A DNA stretch of 64,000 bases from JAXGQD01 sp040766665 (GTDB lineage Bacteria > Bacillota > Clostridia > Saccharofermentanales > Fastidiosipilaceae): positions 124,001 to 188,000 of the forward strand of contig JAXGQD010000004.1 in the NCBI GenBank assembly GCA_040766665.1, read 5' to 3'. The position numbers were made by a program, and so were the translations under genes. Under the pieces are notes generated by a model. The model was not told the origin of the DNA and did no database searches. It saw nothing but the letters and a program-made list of their open reading frames with translations. Positions 54,261 to 64,000 of the stretch are shown here, piece by piece. Positions within the stretch are counted from its first letter, which is position 1. Each line of letters starts with the position of its first letter.

Positions 54261-57200
54261 ATGGAAAGTCAAACCATTACACGCATTTATGCTGAGAAAA
54301 AAGCGGATTTTGCCATTGAAGCCGGTGGGATACTGAATGACTTACGTGAGCACTTTGGTTTAAGCGGCTTGGAGAGTGTGCGTGTCCTGAATCGCTACGA
54401 TATTGCCGGATTAACTGCGCAGGAGATGGAACGCGCGAAAGACATGATTTTTTCTGAGGCACCGGTTGATTATGTTTTTACGGCTGAGCCGGAATGGCAT
54501 GATGCGGATTTTGTGTTGGCGGTGGAAGCCTTGCCGGGGCAGTACGAGCAAAGGGAGGATTTTGCCGAACAAAGTCTGCAGATTATCACGCAGAACGAGC
54601 GCCCACTGGTGAGTAGTGCGCGGGTTTACCTCTTTAACGGAGCGTTGGATGATGAGGCCCGCTCGCGCATTCGTAGTTTTTTGATTAACCCGGTTGAAGC
54701 GCGCGAGGCGAGTCTCGCTATCCCCGAGACGCTACGCAGTGACGCGGAGGAACCGGAGGACGTGCCGCAACTGACCGACTTCATCGCTGCCCCGCGTGAA
54801 GCTTTGATTGCACTGCATCGCCGTTTGGGATTGGCGATGTCCTTCGATGATCTCTTTTTTGTACAAAAATACTTTCAAGGCTTGGAGCGCAACCCAAGCC
54901 TGACAGAAGTGAAGGTTTTGGACACCTACTGGTCTGACCACTGTCGGCATACGACCTTTATGACCGAATTGAGTGAGATAAGGATTGCAGAAAGCCAAGA
55001 CCCTTTGCAGGAGATTGTAAAAGAAAAACTGCAGGACAGTCTAAAACTTTATCAGGACGAGCGCGCCAATTACTACCAAGAGCGCTTGCACGAAAAACCG
55101 GTCTGCCTGATGGATATAGCGACTTTGGGTGCCAAAGTGCTACGGAATGCTGGCTACGTGGAAGACCTCGATTTGTCGGAGGAGATCAATGCCTGCAGTA
55201 TTAAGCTCGATGTCCCTGTCGATGGTTATCCTCGTCCCATGCTACTAATGTTCAAAAACGAAACGCACAATCATCCCACGGAGATTGAACCGTTTGGCGG
55301 TGCAGCCACCTGCTTGGGCGGTGCGATTCGCGATCCTTTATCCGGTCGTTCTTACGTTTATCAGTCGATGCGTGTGACCGGCAGTGGCGATCCGCGCCAG
55401 GCTTTCGAAGATACTCTGCCGGGCAAATTGCCACAACGCAAAATCACGACAACTGCCGCTGCGGGTTTCAGCTCTTATGGCAACCAAATCGGCTTGGCGA
55501 CAGGACAGGTTGCTGAGCTTTACCATCCCGGCTATGTGGCTAAGCGTATGGAAATCGGCGCCGTGATTGCCGCAGCACCGGCCGATCAGGTAGTCCGCGA
55601 GACGCCTGAAGCCGGAGATTTGATTGTGCTTTTGGGCGGTCGTACAGGTAGAGACGGCATCGGCGGGGCAACAGGCTCTTCCAAAATCCACGATGAACAT
55701 TCGGTAGAACGCTCGGGTTCCGAGGTACAAAAAGGTAATCCACCGACAGAAAGGGCGCTGCAGCGACTCTTCAGAAGGGCTGAGATTGCGCGACTGATTA
55801 GGCGTTGTAATGATTTCGGTGCCGGTGGTGTGTGTGTGGCTATCGGTGAATTAGCGGACGGTGTGTGTATTGATTTAGACAAGGTCCTCTTGAAGTATGA
55901 CGGCTTAGACGGCACGGAAATTGCGATATCTGAATCGCAGGAACGCATGGCGGTAGTGCTCAGACCTGAAGTGGTGGAACAGTTTATGGCCGCCGCCGCG
56001 GAAGAAAACCTGGAGGCACGCGTCGTCGCCGAGGTAACGGAAGAAGTCCATATGCGCATGCAGTGGCGCGGAAAAACCATAGTTGATTTGGAACGTAGCT
56101 TTATTGACACTAATGGTGCCCCACAAAGTGCCAAAGCTCAAATGAGCTTACCCAATATGGCGGAGCACTATTTTAAGCCGAAGGGTGAGGGGCTGGGCTT
56201 TGCCACAAGGCTGAAAAACAGTCTTGCTGCTTTGAATGAATGTTCACAAAAAGGCCTGGTGGAGCGTTTTGATAACAGCATAGGTGCGGGCACCGTCTTG
56301 CAACCCTTTGGTGGAATGCATCAGCTGACGCCGGAAGAGGGGATGGCTGCCAAAATTCCGATGTGGGATGGCGAATCCACTGTCGCTTCGCTGATGAGTT
56401 ACGGATTTGATCCTGACTTATCGTCCTGGAGCCCTTACCATGGCGCTTATTTCGCCGTTGCCCAATCTTTGGCCAAATTGACCGCCATGGGTGGTTCGGC
56501 ACGCAAGGCTAGATTGACCTTCCAGGAGTACTTTCCGCGCACGGACAGCCCCGAAAAGTGGGGACTGCCCTTGGCAGCCTTGTTGGGTGCCTTCCAAGCC
56601 CAGCTTGACTTCAAAGTCCCTGCAATAGGAGGCAAGGACTCGATGTCGGGCAATTTCAATGACTTGGAAGTACCGCCAACCCTGGTGTCTTTTGCCGTGG
56701 GTACAAGGCCTCTGGAGCAGGTGAAATCTGCGGTTTTAAGTGAAGCGGGGCGCGTCATTATGTTCTTCCCTTTACCCCTGAATGCAGCTTACTTCCTAGA
56801 TCCGGATAAATATCAGAGGCAACTGAACCTCTGTCACAAACTGCAGAAACTGGGCCATCTGGCTGCCATTTCTACGGTCAAAGGAGGCGGCGCTGCGGCA
56901 ACTGTTGTTAAGCAGTGCTTCGGCCAGCATCTGGGCTTTAGTTTTAATCCTCTGTTACCCTTAGATCACTATTTCATGCCCCAACCCGGAGCCCTGCTCG
57001 TCGAAGTCATTTCCGATGCCCAATATCCGGAAACGCTTCAAGCCTTGAAGGCAGCCGGGGCAGAACTTCTGGGTCAGGTCAGTTCGGCTGCATTACTGAG
57101 CTACGGTGATGAGAGCTTAGCTCTGGATGAAGCATTGCAGGCTTGGCAGGGCAGTCTCGAAGCGGTGTTTCCAAGTGAGAGTAAAGCGGGCAAAACACAG

Positions 57201-58073
57201 AGCGAAAAAACGGAAACCTTCAATTGGACCGGCGAGCGCAGCTCACGAAACGCACCTGCCTTGCAGAAAGGGCTGAAGCCGCGTGTTTTTATCCCCGTGT
57301 TTCCGGGGACGAACTGTGAAGATGACAGTGCTGCAGCCTTTGTTAAGGCCGGGGCAGAAGCGGACGTCTTTGTTTTCCGCAATAAAACCAAGGAAGATCT
57401 ACATGCCAGCTTGGTGGAAATGGAAAAACGCCTTACGCAGGCGCAAATGCTCATGATTCCGGGCGGTTTCAGCGCCGGTGATGAACCGGAGGGTTCAGGC
57501 AAATTCATCGCTGCCGTCCTGCGCAATCCACGTCTCAGTGAAGCTGTGGCCGCTTTATTGGAGGAGCGTGACGGTTTGATTCTAGGCATCTGTAACGGCT
57601 TCCAAGCCTTAATCAAGTTGGGACTTTTGCCCAATGGCCAAATCAGCACTTTGTCTGAAGAAAGCCCGACACTTACCTTTAATACGATTGGCCGACACGT
57701 GGCTAATTATGTGAATACCCGTGTGGCCAGCAACAGATCACCTTGGTTACTGAACAGCCCTGTAGGCAGCATACACAGCATCGCCGTTTCGCACGGTGAG
57801 GGTCGCTTTGTCGCACCGACCGCTGTCTTGCAGCGCTTGGCAGATAACGGTCAGATTGCCACGCAATATGTTGACTTGAGTGGGCAGGCCAGTATGCTCG
57901 AACGTTATAACCCCAATGGCTCACAATGGGCGATAGAGGGCATCACCTCAGCTGATGGGCGCGTGCTCGGTAAAATGGGGCATTCGGAGCGTATCGGTAA
58001 GGGCGTGGCTAAAAACATTCCTGGCGTTAAAGATCAAGGAATTTTCGCAGCGGGAGTGACGTACTTTAAATAA
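54261..58073 (+). CDS. purL: Phosphoribosylformylglycinamidine synthase (large, single chain)
   Basis: A 1270-residue FGAM synthase that makes formylglycinamidine ribotide in purine synthesis. It combines the PurS-like N-terminus, two AIRS-type ATP domains (NETHNHPTEIEPFGGAATCLGGAIRD; AIGGKDSMSGNFNDLEVPPT) and a C-terminal glutaminase (VFIPVFPGTNCEDD; IPGGFSAGDEPEGSGKF; ILGICNGFQALIKLG with the catalytic Cys; HGEGRF). Many Firmicutes split this into PurS, PurQ and PurL; the long form occurs in Clostridia and Gammaproteobacteria. AGAGGAG lies before the ATG. It stands apart from other pur genes. Confidence 0.96.
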   Translation: MESQTITRIYAEKKADFAIEAGGILNDLREHFGLSGLESVRVLNRYDIAGLTAQEMERAKDMIFSEAPVDYVFTAEPEWHDADFVLAVEALPGQYEQREDFAEQSLQIITQNERPLVSSARVYLFNGALDDEARSRIRSFLINPVEAREASLAIPETLRSDAEEPEDVPQLTDFIAAPREALIALHRRLGLAMSFDDLFFVQKYFQGLERNPSLTEVKVLDTYWSDHCRHTTFMTELSEIRIAESQDPLQEIVKEKLQDSLKLYQDERANYYQERLHEKPVCLMDIATLGAKVLRNAGYVEDLDLSEEINACSIKLDVPVDGYPRPMLLMFKNETHNHPTEIEPFGGAATCLGGAIRDPLSGRSYVYQSMRVTGSGDPRQAFEDTLPGKLPQRKITTTAAAGFSSYGNQIGLATGQVAELYHPGYVAKRMEIGAVIAAAPADQVVRETPEAGDLIVLLGGRTGRDGIGGATGSSKIHDEHSVERSGSEVQKGNPPTERALQRLFRRAEIARLIRRCNDFGAGGVCVAIGELADGVCIDLDKVLLKYDGLDGTEIAISESQERMAVVLRPEVVEQFMAAAAEENLEARVVAEVTEEVHMRMQWRGKTIVDLERSFIDTNGAPQSAKAQMSLPNMAEHYFKPKGEGLGFATRLKNSLAALNECSQKGLVERFDNSIGAGTVLQPFGGMHQLTPEEGMAAKIPMWDGESTVASLMSYGFDPDLSSWSPYHGAYFAVAQSLAKLTAMGGSARKARLTFQEYFPRTDSPEKWGLPLAALLGAFQAQLDFKVPAIGGKDSMSGNFNDLEVPPTLVSFAVGTRPLEQVKSAVLSEAGRVIMFFPLPLNAAYFLDPDKYQRQLNLCHKLQKLGHLAAISTVKGGGAAATVVKQCFGQHLGFSFNPLLPLDHYFMPQPGALLVEVISDAQYPETLQALKAAGAELLGQVSSAALLSYGDESLALDEALQAWQGSLEAVFPSESKAGKTQSEKTETFNWTGERSSRNAPALQKGLKPRVFIPVFPGTNCEDDSAAAFVKAGAEADVFVFRNKTKEDLHASLVEMEKRLTQAQMLMIPGGFSAGDEPEGSGKFIAAVLRNPRLSEAVAALLEERDGLILGICNGFQALIKLGLLPNGQISTLSEESPTLTFNTIGRHVANYVNTRVASNRSPWLLNSPVGSIHSIAVSHGEGRFVAPTAVLQRLADNGQIATQYVDLSGQASMLERYNPNGSQWAIEGITSADGRVLGKMGHSERIGKGVAKNIPGVKDQGIFAAGVTYFK

Positions 58074-58122
58074 CCACATCGTTAGGTATAGGCAGTAGCA
58101 GAAGGAAGGCTTGCATTAGTCC

Positions 58123-60171
58123 ATGGAAAACATTGCGTTCAAACTGAACAGCGAATTTCAGCCGACCGGTGATCAGCCCGATGCAATCGCTAAGTTAGTG
58201 GCAGGCGTACGCGCCGGGATGAAGGCTCAGACATTGCTCGGCGTGACCGGTTCCGGTAAAACATTCACCATGGCCAACGTGATACAGGAACTGCAGCGTC
58301 CGGCCTTAGTGATGGCGCCCAACAAGACCCTGGCCGGGCAGTTATGTGCCGAATTTAAGGCCTTTTTCCCAGAAAACCGGGTGGAGTATTTTGTCAGTTA
58401 CTATGACTACTACCAGCCGGAAGCGTATATTCCATCATCTGATACCTACATCGAAAAAGATTCGGCCATCAATGAGGAAATTGACCGGATGCGCCATGCC
58501 GCGACCGCTTCATTATTAGAACGCCGTGATGTGATTGTCGTCGCCTCCGTTTCCTGTATCTATGGTTTGGGTGACCCGGTCGACTATAAGGACATGATGG
58601 TGCATCTGCGCCCCGGAGATAAAAAAGACCGCGACGCTGTCATCCGCGAATTGATTAACATCCAGTATTCACGCAATGATTTTGAAATCAAACGAGGCAC
58701 CTTTCGCGTGCGAGGGGATACCTTGGATATTATTCCGGCCTCCGAAGACCAATTCATCACGCGCATTTCTTTCTTCGACGATGAAATTGAGAAAATCTAT
58801 GAAGTGGATTTTATCACCGGCAAAATCATCTCTGCCCGCAACTATGTTTCCATCTTCCCGGCCAGCCACTACGCGACCACTGATTTAAAAATGACACGCG
58901 CTCGTGAGAGCATCGAAAAAGAGTTAGATGAGCGGCTCATTGAATTGCGCGATGAAGGCAAAGTTTTGGAAGCCTACCGCCTGGAGCAACGTACCCGCTA
59001 TGACCTGGAAATGCTGGCTGAAACAGGCTTTACCAAGGGTATCGAAAATTACTCTGCACATTTAGCCGGCCGAGGCAGAGGCACAGCCCCTTACACCTTA
59101 TTGGACTTTTTTCCCAAAGATTATCTCCTGTTCATAGATGAGTCCCACGTATCCGTACCGCAAATCGGGGGCATGTACAACGGGGATCGCGCCAGAAAAG
59201 AGTCCTTGGTTAACTTTGGCTTCCGCCTGCCTTCGGCTTTTGACAACCGTCCCTTAAAATTTGATGAATTTGAGACGCGCATGGGGCAGACCATCTTTGT
59301 CAGCGCCACACCCAGTCGCTACGAAGCGGCCCACCAGGAACAGGTCGTGGAACAGATTATCCGTCCGACCGGTTTGGTCGATCCGCAAATTGCCATACAC
59401 CCGGTGGACGGCCAGATTGATGATTTGCTGGCAGAAATCAGACAGGTTAAAGCAAAAGGGGAGCGCGCTCTGGTTTTGACTTTGACGAAAAAAATGTCGG
59501 AAGACTTATCCATTTTCTTATCCGATACCGACTTAAAGGTCTCGTATCTGCATTCGGATTTGGAAAACGACGAGCGCCTGACCGTGTTGCGCGACTTGCG
59601 CAAGGGAAAATTCGATGTCCTGGTGGGTATTAACCTGCTACGTGAAGGCCTGGACTTACCTGAAGTCTCTTTGATTGCCATCCTCGATGCCGATAAACAA
59701 GGTTTCCTGCGCTCGCAAACCTCTTTGATTCAAATCATCGGCCGTGCCGCGCGTAATGTCAACGGCAAAGTCATCATGTACGCGGACAGTGTGACGGATG
59801 CCATGATGGCAGCTGTCCAGGAAACCAATCGTCGCCGTGGCATTCAGGAAACCTACAACGAGAAACACGGCATCATCCCGCGTAGCATCAAGAAAGAAAT
59901 TCGCGGCTTGCTCGACACCTATGCTGAGTTGGAAATGGAAGACCTGGCACTGCTTGCTGAAACGCAGGGTGACGGACTCATCAGTGATTTGGCAACGGAA
60001 CGCGTGGGTGCGGCGGCCATCAGACAAAAACTGCGTGATTACAAACCAACGGCTCTGCGCAAGCTCATTAAAGAAGCAGAGCAGAACATGAACAAAGCAG
60101 CCAAAGCCTTGGACTTTGAGGAGGCAGCGAAGCTGCGCGACCTCATTATCGAAGCCAAGGGGATGCTCTGA
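58123..60171 (+). CDS. uvrB: Excinuclease ABC subunit UvrB
   Basis: The damage-verifying helicase-like subunit of nucleotide excision repair. Walker A GVTGSGKTFT, the beta-hairpin region YYDYYQPEAYIP, DESHVSVPQIGGMYNGDR, FVSATPSRYE, INLLREGLDLPEVSLIAILDADKQGFLRS, and a C-terminal UVR motif (MNKAAKALDFEEAAKLRDLI). Length 682 aa is normal. The uvrA gene is not in this window. AAGGAAGG lies ~14 bases before the ATG. Confidence 0.97.
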   Translation: MENIAFKLNSEFQPTGDQPDAIAKLVAGVRAGMKAQTLLGVTGSGKTFTMANVIQELQRPALVMAPNKTLAGQLCAEFKAFFPENRVEYFVSYYDYYQPEAYIPSSDTYIEKDSAINEEIDRMRHAATASLLERRDVIVVASVSCIYGLGDPVDYKDMMVHLRPGDKKDRDAVIRELINIQYSRNDFEIKRGTFRVRGDTLDIIPASEDQFITRISFFDDEIEKIYEVDFITGKIISARNYVSIFPASHYATTDLKMTRARESIEKELDERLIELRDEGKVLEAYRLEQRTRYDLEMLAETGFTKGIENYSAHLAGRGRGTAPYTLLDFFPKDYLLFIDESHVSVPQIGGMYNGDRARKESLVNFGFRLPSAFDNRPLKFDEFETRMGQTIFVSATPSRYEAAHQEQVVEQIIRPTGLVDPQIAIHPVDGQIDDLLAEIRQVKAKGERALVLTLTKKMSEDLSIFLSDTDLKVSYLHSDLENDERLTVLRDLRKGKFDVLVGINLLREGLDLPEVSLIAILDADKQGFLRSQTSLIQIIGRAARNVNGKVIMYADSVTDAMMAAVQETNRRRGIQETYNEKHGIIPRSIKKEIRGLLDTYAELEMEDLALLAETQGDGLISDLATERVGAAAIRQKLRDYKPTALRKLIKEAEQNMNKAAKALDFEEAAKLRDLIIEAKGML

Positions 60172-60223
60172 GTTTGTTAACTATTTATTTACAAAACGGT
60201 AAACCGTGAATGTCGTTACTATT

Positions 60224-62068
60224 TTAAGTGCGGGCTGCGATATCCGCCGTGCTTTCGACTAATTCTTTAGTACTGACTCCTTCGGTTACAAATCCGTGAC
60301 CTTCACCGGGCAGTGAATATTGATGGAAATAATCTTCATACATCTTCTGGAACTCGACGTTATTTTTCTTTTTCAGCTTCTTGATGTAATTGTGCGGATC
60401 AAAAACACCCTGTTGGATTTCGATGATAGCAACTGCGATATTGGAACAGTGATCTGCGATACGCTCCATTGAGGTCGTGATGTCTGTCAATACCATTCCC
60501 AAATCAATTGAGCATTCACCGTTGCGTAACCGTTCAATATGACGCAGTTTTAAGGCTTCATGCAAATGGTCTATGACTTCTTCCAAGGGCTCAACCTTTA
60601 TAGCTGTCGTGCGGTCACGGCTGGTAAAAGCTGCCACACTCATGCGTACAATTTCCTGCAAAGCATCCGAATAGACTTTCAACTCGTCTTGCGCCTGTTG
60701 GGAGAAGAATAAGCTGTCACGGTGCATATCCTTGGCCGATTCAGCTATATTTAAGGCATGGTCTGACATGCGCTCAAAATCATTAATGCAGTTCAGAATG
60801 ATGGTCAAGTTGGTATTATCTTTTTCGGTTAACTCTTCCATCCCGATTTTGATCATATAGCCGCTCAATGCGTCCTGATATTTATCGACTTTTTTCTCGT
60901 TTCGTTTCACATTGGCAAAAAGTTCAGCATCATACTGCGGAATGATGCTCAATGCATCAGAAACGGTGGATTGAGCTAAAGTAAACATCTGTATCGCAAG
61001 GGTAGAACTTTGTTCAATGGCGATGCTGGGTGTATCTAAGAGGCGATCATCCAGAACGTCAAAAACATTCATTTTCTCGTTGCGTTCTTCTTCGGTCTCG
61101 GGTATTAGTTTTCGCACCAAGTTCTCTAATCCACCTATGAAATTCATTAATAGTGCAGTGGTAGCGATATTAAAAATACTGTGTATCACTGCAATACTAA
61201 AGGGTGTGGCGACCTGATCCACAAAAGCAAAATGGAAAATGGCGTCACCGGCATAGAAAAGTGTTGTAAACAACAAAGTTCCAATTAAGTTGAACGAAAG
61301 ATGCGCTAGGGCAGCTCGTTTAGCGCTGCGCTTGGCACCGATGGCGGCCAAAGCTGCTGTGATACAGGTGCCGATGTTCTGGCCCATGATAATAGGGATA
61401 GCGGCTGAAAGCGGCACCAAACCTGTTGCGCAAAGGGCTTGTAATATACCTACTGAAGCTGAAGAGCTTTGAATGACCGCGGTCAGCACCGCACCAACCA
61501 AGATACCGAGCAGGGGATTGGAAAATTGTAGAAAGAGCTTCTGGAACTCCGGCATGTTGGCCAAAGGCTTCATTGACCCGCTCATGGTCTCCATGCCAAA
61601 CATCAGTATGGCAAAACCCAACATGATTTTGGCCATACTATGCTTTTTGTCATCCTTAGTGAATAGCAAATAGATGATGCCTAGCATCGCGAGAATCGGG
61701 GCAAAAGAAGTCGGCTTCAGCATCTGTACAAAGAAGTTACTGCTTTCTAGCCCCGCCAAACTAAGAATCCAAGCAGTTATGGTGGTACCGATGTTGGCAC
61801 CCATAATAACTGCAATCGCTTGCTTGAGCTCCATTATACCCGAGTTGACCAGTCCGACCACCATAACGGTCGTACCAGAAGAGGATTGGATGACCGCCGT
61901 GACACCTGCGCCTAGCAAGACACCTTTAAACTTATTAGAAGTGAGGTTTTCCAAAATGCTTTTTAATCGTCTGCCTGACATTAAAGTGAGACTGCTACCC
62001 ATTAAATCCATGCCGTAAAGGAACATGGCTAGGCCGCCGATTAAGGTTAGAATATCAAAAAAATCCAT
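60224..62068 (-). CDS. Na/Pi cotransporter with C-terminal PhoU domain
   Basis: A 614-residue membrane protein of the Na/Pi-cotransporter II family. Two inverted QSSS repeats mark the transport core (QSSSGTTVMVVGLVNSG and QSSSASVGILQAL). From ~residue 340 on it carries a PhoU-like helical cytoplasmic part (ERMSDHALNIAESAKDM; SMERIADHCSNIAVAI). GGGGGACC lies before the ATG. It probably imports phosphate with sodium; other anions are possible. Confidence 0.93.
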   Translation of the reverse strand: MDFFDILTLIGGLAMFLYGMDLMGSSLTLMSGRRLKSILENLTSNKFKGVLLGAGVTAVIQSSSGTTVMVVGLVNSGIMELKQAIAVIMGANIGTTITAWILSLAGLESSNFFVQMLKPTSFAPILAMLGIIYLLFTKDDKKHSMAKIMLGFAILMFGMETMSGSMKPLANMPEFQKLFLQFSNPLLGILVGAVLTAVIQSSSASVGILQALCATGLVPLSAAIPIIMGQNIGTCITAALAAIGAKRSAKRAALAHLSFNLIGTLLFTTLFYAGDAIFHFAFVDQVATPFSIAVIHSIFNIATTALLMNFIGGLENLVRKLIPETEEERNEKMNVFDVLDDRLLDTPSIAIEQSSTLAIQMFTLAQSTVSDALSIIPQYDAELFANVKRNEKKVDKYQDALSGYMIKIGMEELTEKDNTNLTIILNCINDFERMSDHALNIAESAKDMHRDSLFFSQQAQDELKVYSDALQEIVRMSVAAFTSRDRTTAIKVEPLEEVIDHLHEALKLRHIERLRNGECSIDLGMVLTDITTSMERIADHCSNIAVAIIEIQQGVFDPHNYIKKLKKKNNVEFQKMYEDYFHQYSLPGEGHGFVTEGVSTKELVESTADIAART

Positions 62069-62263
62069 GGGTCCCCCAAATTGTTGATATTGTTGCCGTT
62101 AAACCTAAAGCTAATGTAATGTTAAATCATCTTTAAATCAAGGTTAAAATCGCTCAATTTGGGGTTAACATCATCTAACTCCATTTGAAAGCAATAGTTC
62201 ACTCAGCTTGATTATCTTTTGCTGATTTCTTGCACAAGGCTTTCCCTTTTTATCTTAAGAAAA

Positions 62264-62272
62264 TGCTATAAT
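62264..62272 (+). promoter_or_regulatory. Extended -10 promoter candidate of pgcA
   Basis: TGCTATAAT is an extended -10 (TG-n-TATAAT) 55 bases before the mutase ATG. No good -35 is seen, as is usual for this promoter type. Confidence 0.5.
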
Positions 62273-62326
62273 TTGATTAATTTTATAGCCTTCATCGTCT
62301 TAATTACTTATTCGGGAGGATATTTT

Positions 62327-64000
62327 ATGAGCCGTAGCAAAGAACTGTATCAATTCTGGTCGACTGATCCTTTTTTTGATGAAAAAACCAGAGCTGAGTT
62401 ATTGGCGATCGCCGATAACGAAGAGGAAATCGAGGAGCGCTTTTACACCAATCTTTCCTTTGGAACCGCCGGATTACGGGGTATTCTCGGTGCCGGAACG
62501 AATCGCATGAATATCTATACGGTGGCCATGGCGACGGAAGGTTTTGCCCGTTATATTGATACGCTCGGTGATGAAGCTAAAGAACGTGGGATTGTCATTT
62601 CCTATGACTGCCGCAATTTTTCGCCGGATTTCGCATTGATTGCTGCCTTGATTTTTGCCACCCACGGGACACATGTCCGTCTGGTCGATGAGCTGAGGCC
62701 GACACCGATGTTGTCTTTTGCCGTACGGCACTACAACTGTGCAGGTGGCGTCATGGTTACCGCCAGTCATAACCCGGCTAAATATAACGGCTACAAAGCC
62801 TATGGCGAAGATGGTGGGCAGATGCCGCCTGAAGCTGCCGATGTAGTCCTTCGTGAGATGGACTCGATCACTGATCCGCGTACCCTGTCTTGGATAACTG
62901 AGGAAGAAGCCCTAAATAGAGGTTTGCTAGAGTATATCGGCCCAGAACTGGATGACGCTTACATGGCCATGCTCCGTAAACTGACAATCAACGAGGACAA
63001 AGTCAGAGAGCAGGCGGACATGAAGATTGTCTTCACCCCGCTACACGGGACAGGCAATAAGCCGGTTAGACGCATTTTAAAAGAAATCGGCTTTGAAAAT
63101 GTGATTGTGGTGCCGGAACAAGAGTTGCCCGATGGCAACTTCAGCACCGTTAAATCACCTAATCCGGAAGAACGCTCCGCCTTGGCTATGGCAATTGCAT
63201 TGGCAGAGAAAGAGGAAGCGGATTTAGTCATCGCTACTGATCCAGACGGTGACCGTACAGGTCTGTGTATCCGTAAGGAGGACGGCTCATATCAAGTGAT
63301 GAGCGGCAATGAAATCGGTATTCTACTGATGAATTATATTCTCAGTGCCAAGCAAGCCAGAGGCACTTTGCCTGAAAATTCCTTTGTCATCACCACCATT
63401 GTTTCAACTAAATTACCGCGAAAAATCGCCGCCCATTATGGAGTCGAACTGATGGAATGTCTGACTGGTTTCAAATGGATTGCCGAGCTAATCAAACTGC
63501 ATGATGAGCAGGGCGACAAACATTTCCAATTTGGCTTTGAAGAAAGCTTTGGTTATTTGGCGGGCACGGCGGTGCGTGATAAAGATGCGGTCGTCGCTTC
63601 AATGCTACTGGCTGAGATGGCTGCTACTGCTAAGAGCGAAGGAAAAACACTGAACGATTATTTGAAACAGCTCAATGCGCTCTTTGGCTTCGGTGAGGAG
63701 AAAACCTACTCCTTGGTACGTGAAGGCAAAGCGGGCCTTGAGGCCATCACCAAAACCATGGTTAAGTTGCGTGCCGATAAGATGCGCGGCTTCCCGAATG
63801 TTGATATTTTGCGCGTATTGGACGTACAGGAAAGTACGGTGACCGATATGAAGACAGGCGAGGTGAGTCCCTTGGATTTGCCGGAATCCGATGTTTTACT
63901 TTATCAGCTTGACGGCTTGGATTTTTTCTGCGTCAGGCCTTCAGGAACAGAACCCAAGATCAAGGTCTACTTCGGGGCTTATGATCAAGATGCCCAGGTC
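62327..64000 (+). CDS. pgcA: Phosphoglucomutase/phosphomannomutase (partial, runs off end)
   Basis: The frame is open from ATG 62327 (GGGAGGATA upstream) to the last base, 558 codons without a stop. The phospho-sugar mutase motifs are present: TASHNP with the catalytic Ser, the Mg loop ATDPDGDR, sugar loop GFEESFGYL, and phosphate loop RPSGTEPKIK near the end. It interconverts glucose-1-phosphate and glucose-6-phosphate, joining the phosphorylase product to glycolysis. Only a short C-terminal piece appears to be missing. Confidence 0.96.
   Translation, partial: MSRSKELYQFWSTDPFFDEKTRAELLAIADNEEEIEERFYTNLSFGTAGLRGILGAGTNRMNIYTVAMATEGFARYIDTLGDEAKERGIVISYDCRNFSPDFALIAALIFATHGTHVRLVDELRPTPMLSFAVRHYNCAGGVMVTASHNPAKYNGYKAYGEDGGQMPPEAADVVLREMDSITDPRTLSWITEEEALNRGLLEYIGPELDDAYMAMLRKLTINEDKVREQADMKIVFTPLHGTGNKPVRRILKEIGFENVIVVPEQELPDGNFSTVKSPNPEERSALAMAIALAEKEEADLVIATDPDGDRTGLCIRKEDGSYQVMSGNEIGILLMNYILSAKQARGTLPENSFVITTIVSTKLPRKIAAHYGVELMECLTGFKWIAELIKLHDEQGDKHFQFGFEESFGYLAGTAVRDKDAVVASMLLAEMAATAKSEGKTLNDYLKQLNALFGFGEEKTYSLVREGKAGLEAITKTMVKLRADKMRGFPNVDILRVLDVQESTVTDMKTGEVSPLDLPESDVLLYQLDGLDFFCVRPSGTEPKIKVYFGAYDQDAQV

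Noticed and set aside
55586..56134. 182-codon minus-strand frame inside purL
   Set aside because: Serine-rich antisense shadow of a conserved coding sequence.

Overview
The window reads as a chromosomal segment of a low-to-moderate GC Gram-positive bacterium, most likely a member of the Clostridia. This rests on AGGAGG-type ribosome sites, a tryptophan T-box, a TPP riboswitch controlling a terminator, a YesM/YesN-type two-component pair, OpuC- and TrpXYZ-type ABC transporters, a sortase and lipoprotein-type binding proteins. I cannot name the genus from sequence alone. No rRNA, phage or CRISPR array is present.

Layout: 1-4.5 kb holds era, recO and a DinG/XPD-like helicase carrying a nuclease domain. 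4.5-5.3 kb is repeat-rich and contains a broken HPr-like gene. 5.3-9 kb holds an AraC regulator, a ZIP transporter, tRNA-Leu and a cytoplasmic alpha-amylase. 9-12 kb is a TPP-riboswitch operon for thiamine or thiamine-precursor uptake. 12-15.2 kb is a tryptophan ABC transporter behind a T-box whose specifier is UGG. 15.3-22.6 kb holds a sensor kinase and regulator facing an AfuA/Fbp-type ABC transporter with an inositol-monophosphatase-family enzyme. 23-27.1 kb is an osmoprotectant ABC operon plus a nucleoside hydrolase. 27.4-27.7 kb has two tRNAs and a terminator. 27.9-30.3 kb is a glycogen phosphorylase with a frameshift.

The accessory core runs from 30.4 to 43 kb. It contains a decayed three-gene transposon bounded by 18-bp inverted repeats, a broken TetR gene behind a 36-bp perfect palindrome, a broken cation/proton antiporter, a DUF4143 ATPase cassette between 35-bp direct repeats exactly 1440 bp apart, a truncated DUF1016 gene, a sucrose PTS operon with two predicted LacI-type operators, a PadR remnant and several families of short intergenic repeats.

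From 43 to 64 kb the content is mostly housekeeping: sortase, 5-formyl-THF cyclo-ligase, the ACT/UPF0210 pair, a BlaI-type regulator with a lysine-rich tail, argGH, an IS1634-type insertion sequence that has duplicated about 200 bp of the htpG 5' region, htpG, purL, uvrB, a Na/Pi cotransporter and the start of a phosphoglucomutase.

Carbon genes (amylase, glycogen phosphorylase, sucrose PTS and hydrolase, phosphoglucomutase) suggest fermentation of starch, glycogen and sucrose. Dedicated uptake of tryptophan and thiamine compounds suggests scavenging. At least three genes (fused permease, glgP, htpG) differ from an intact frame by one base in a homopolymer, so base errors must be separated from real decay.
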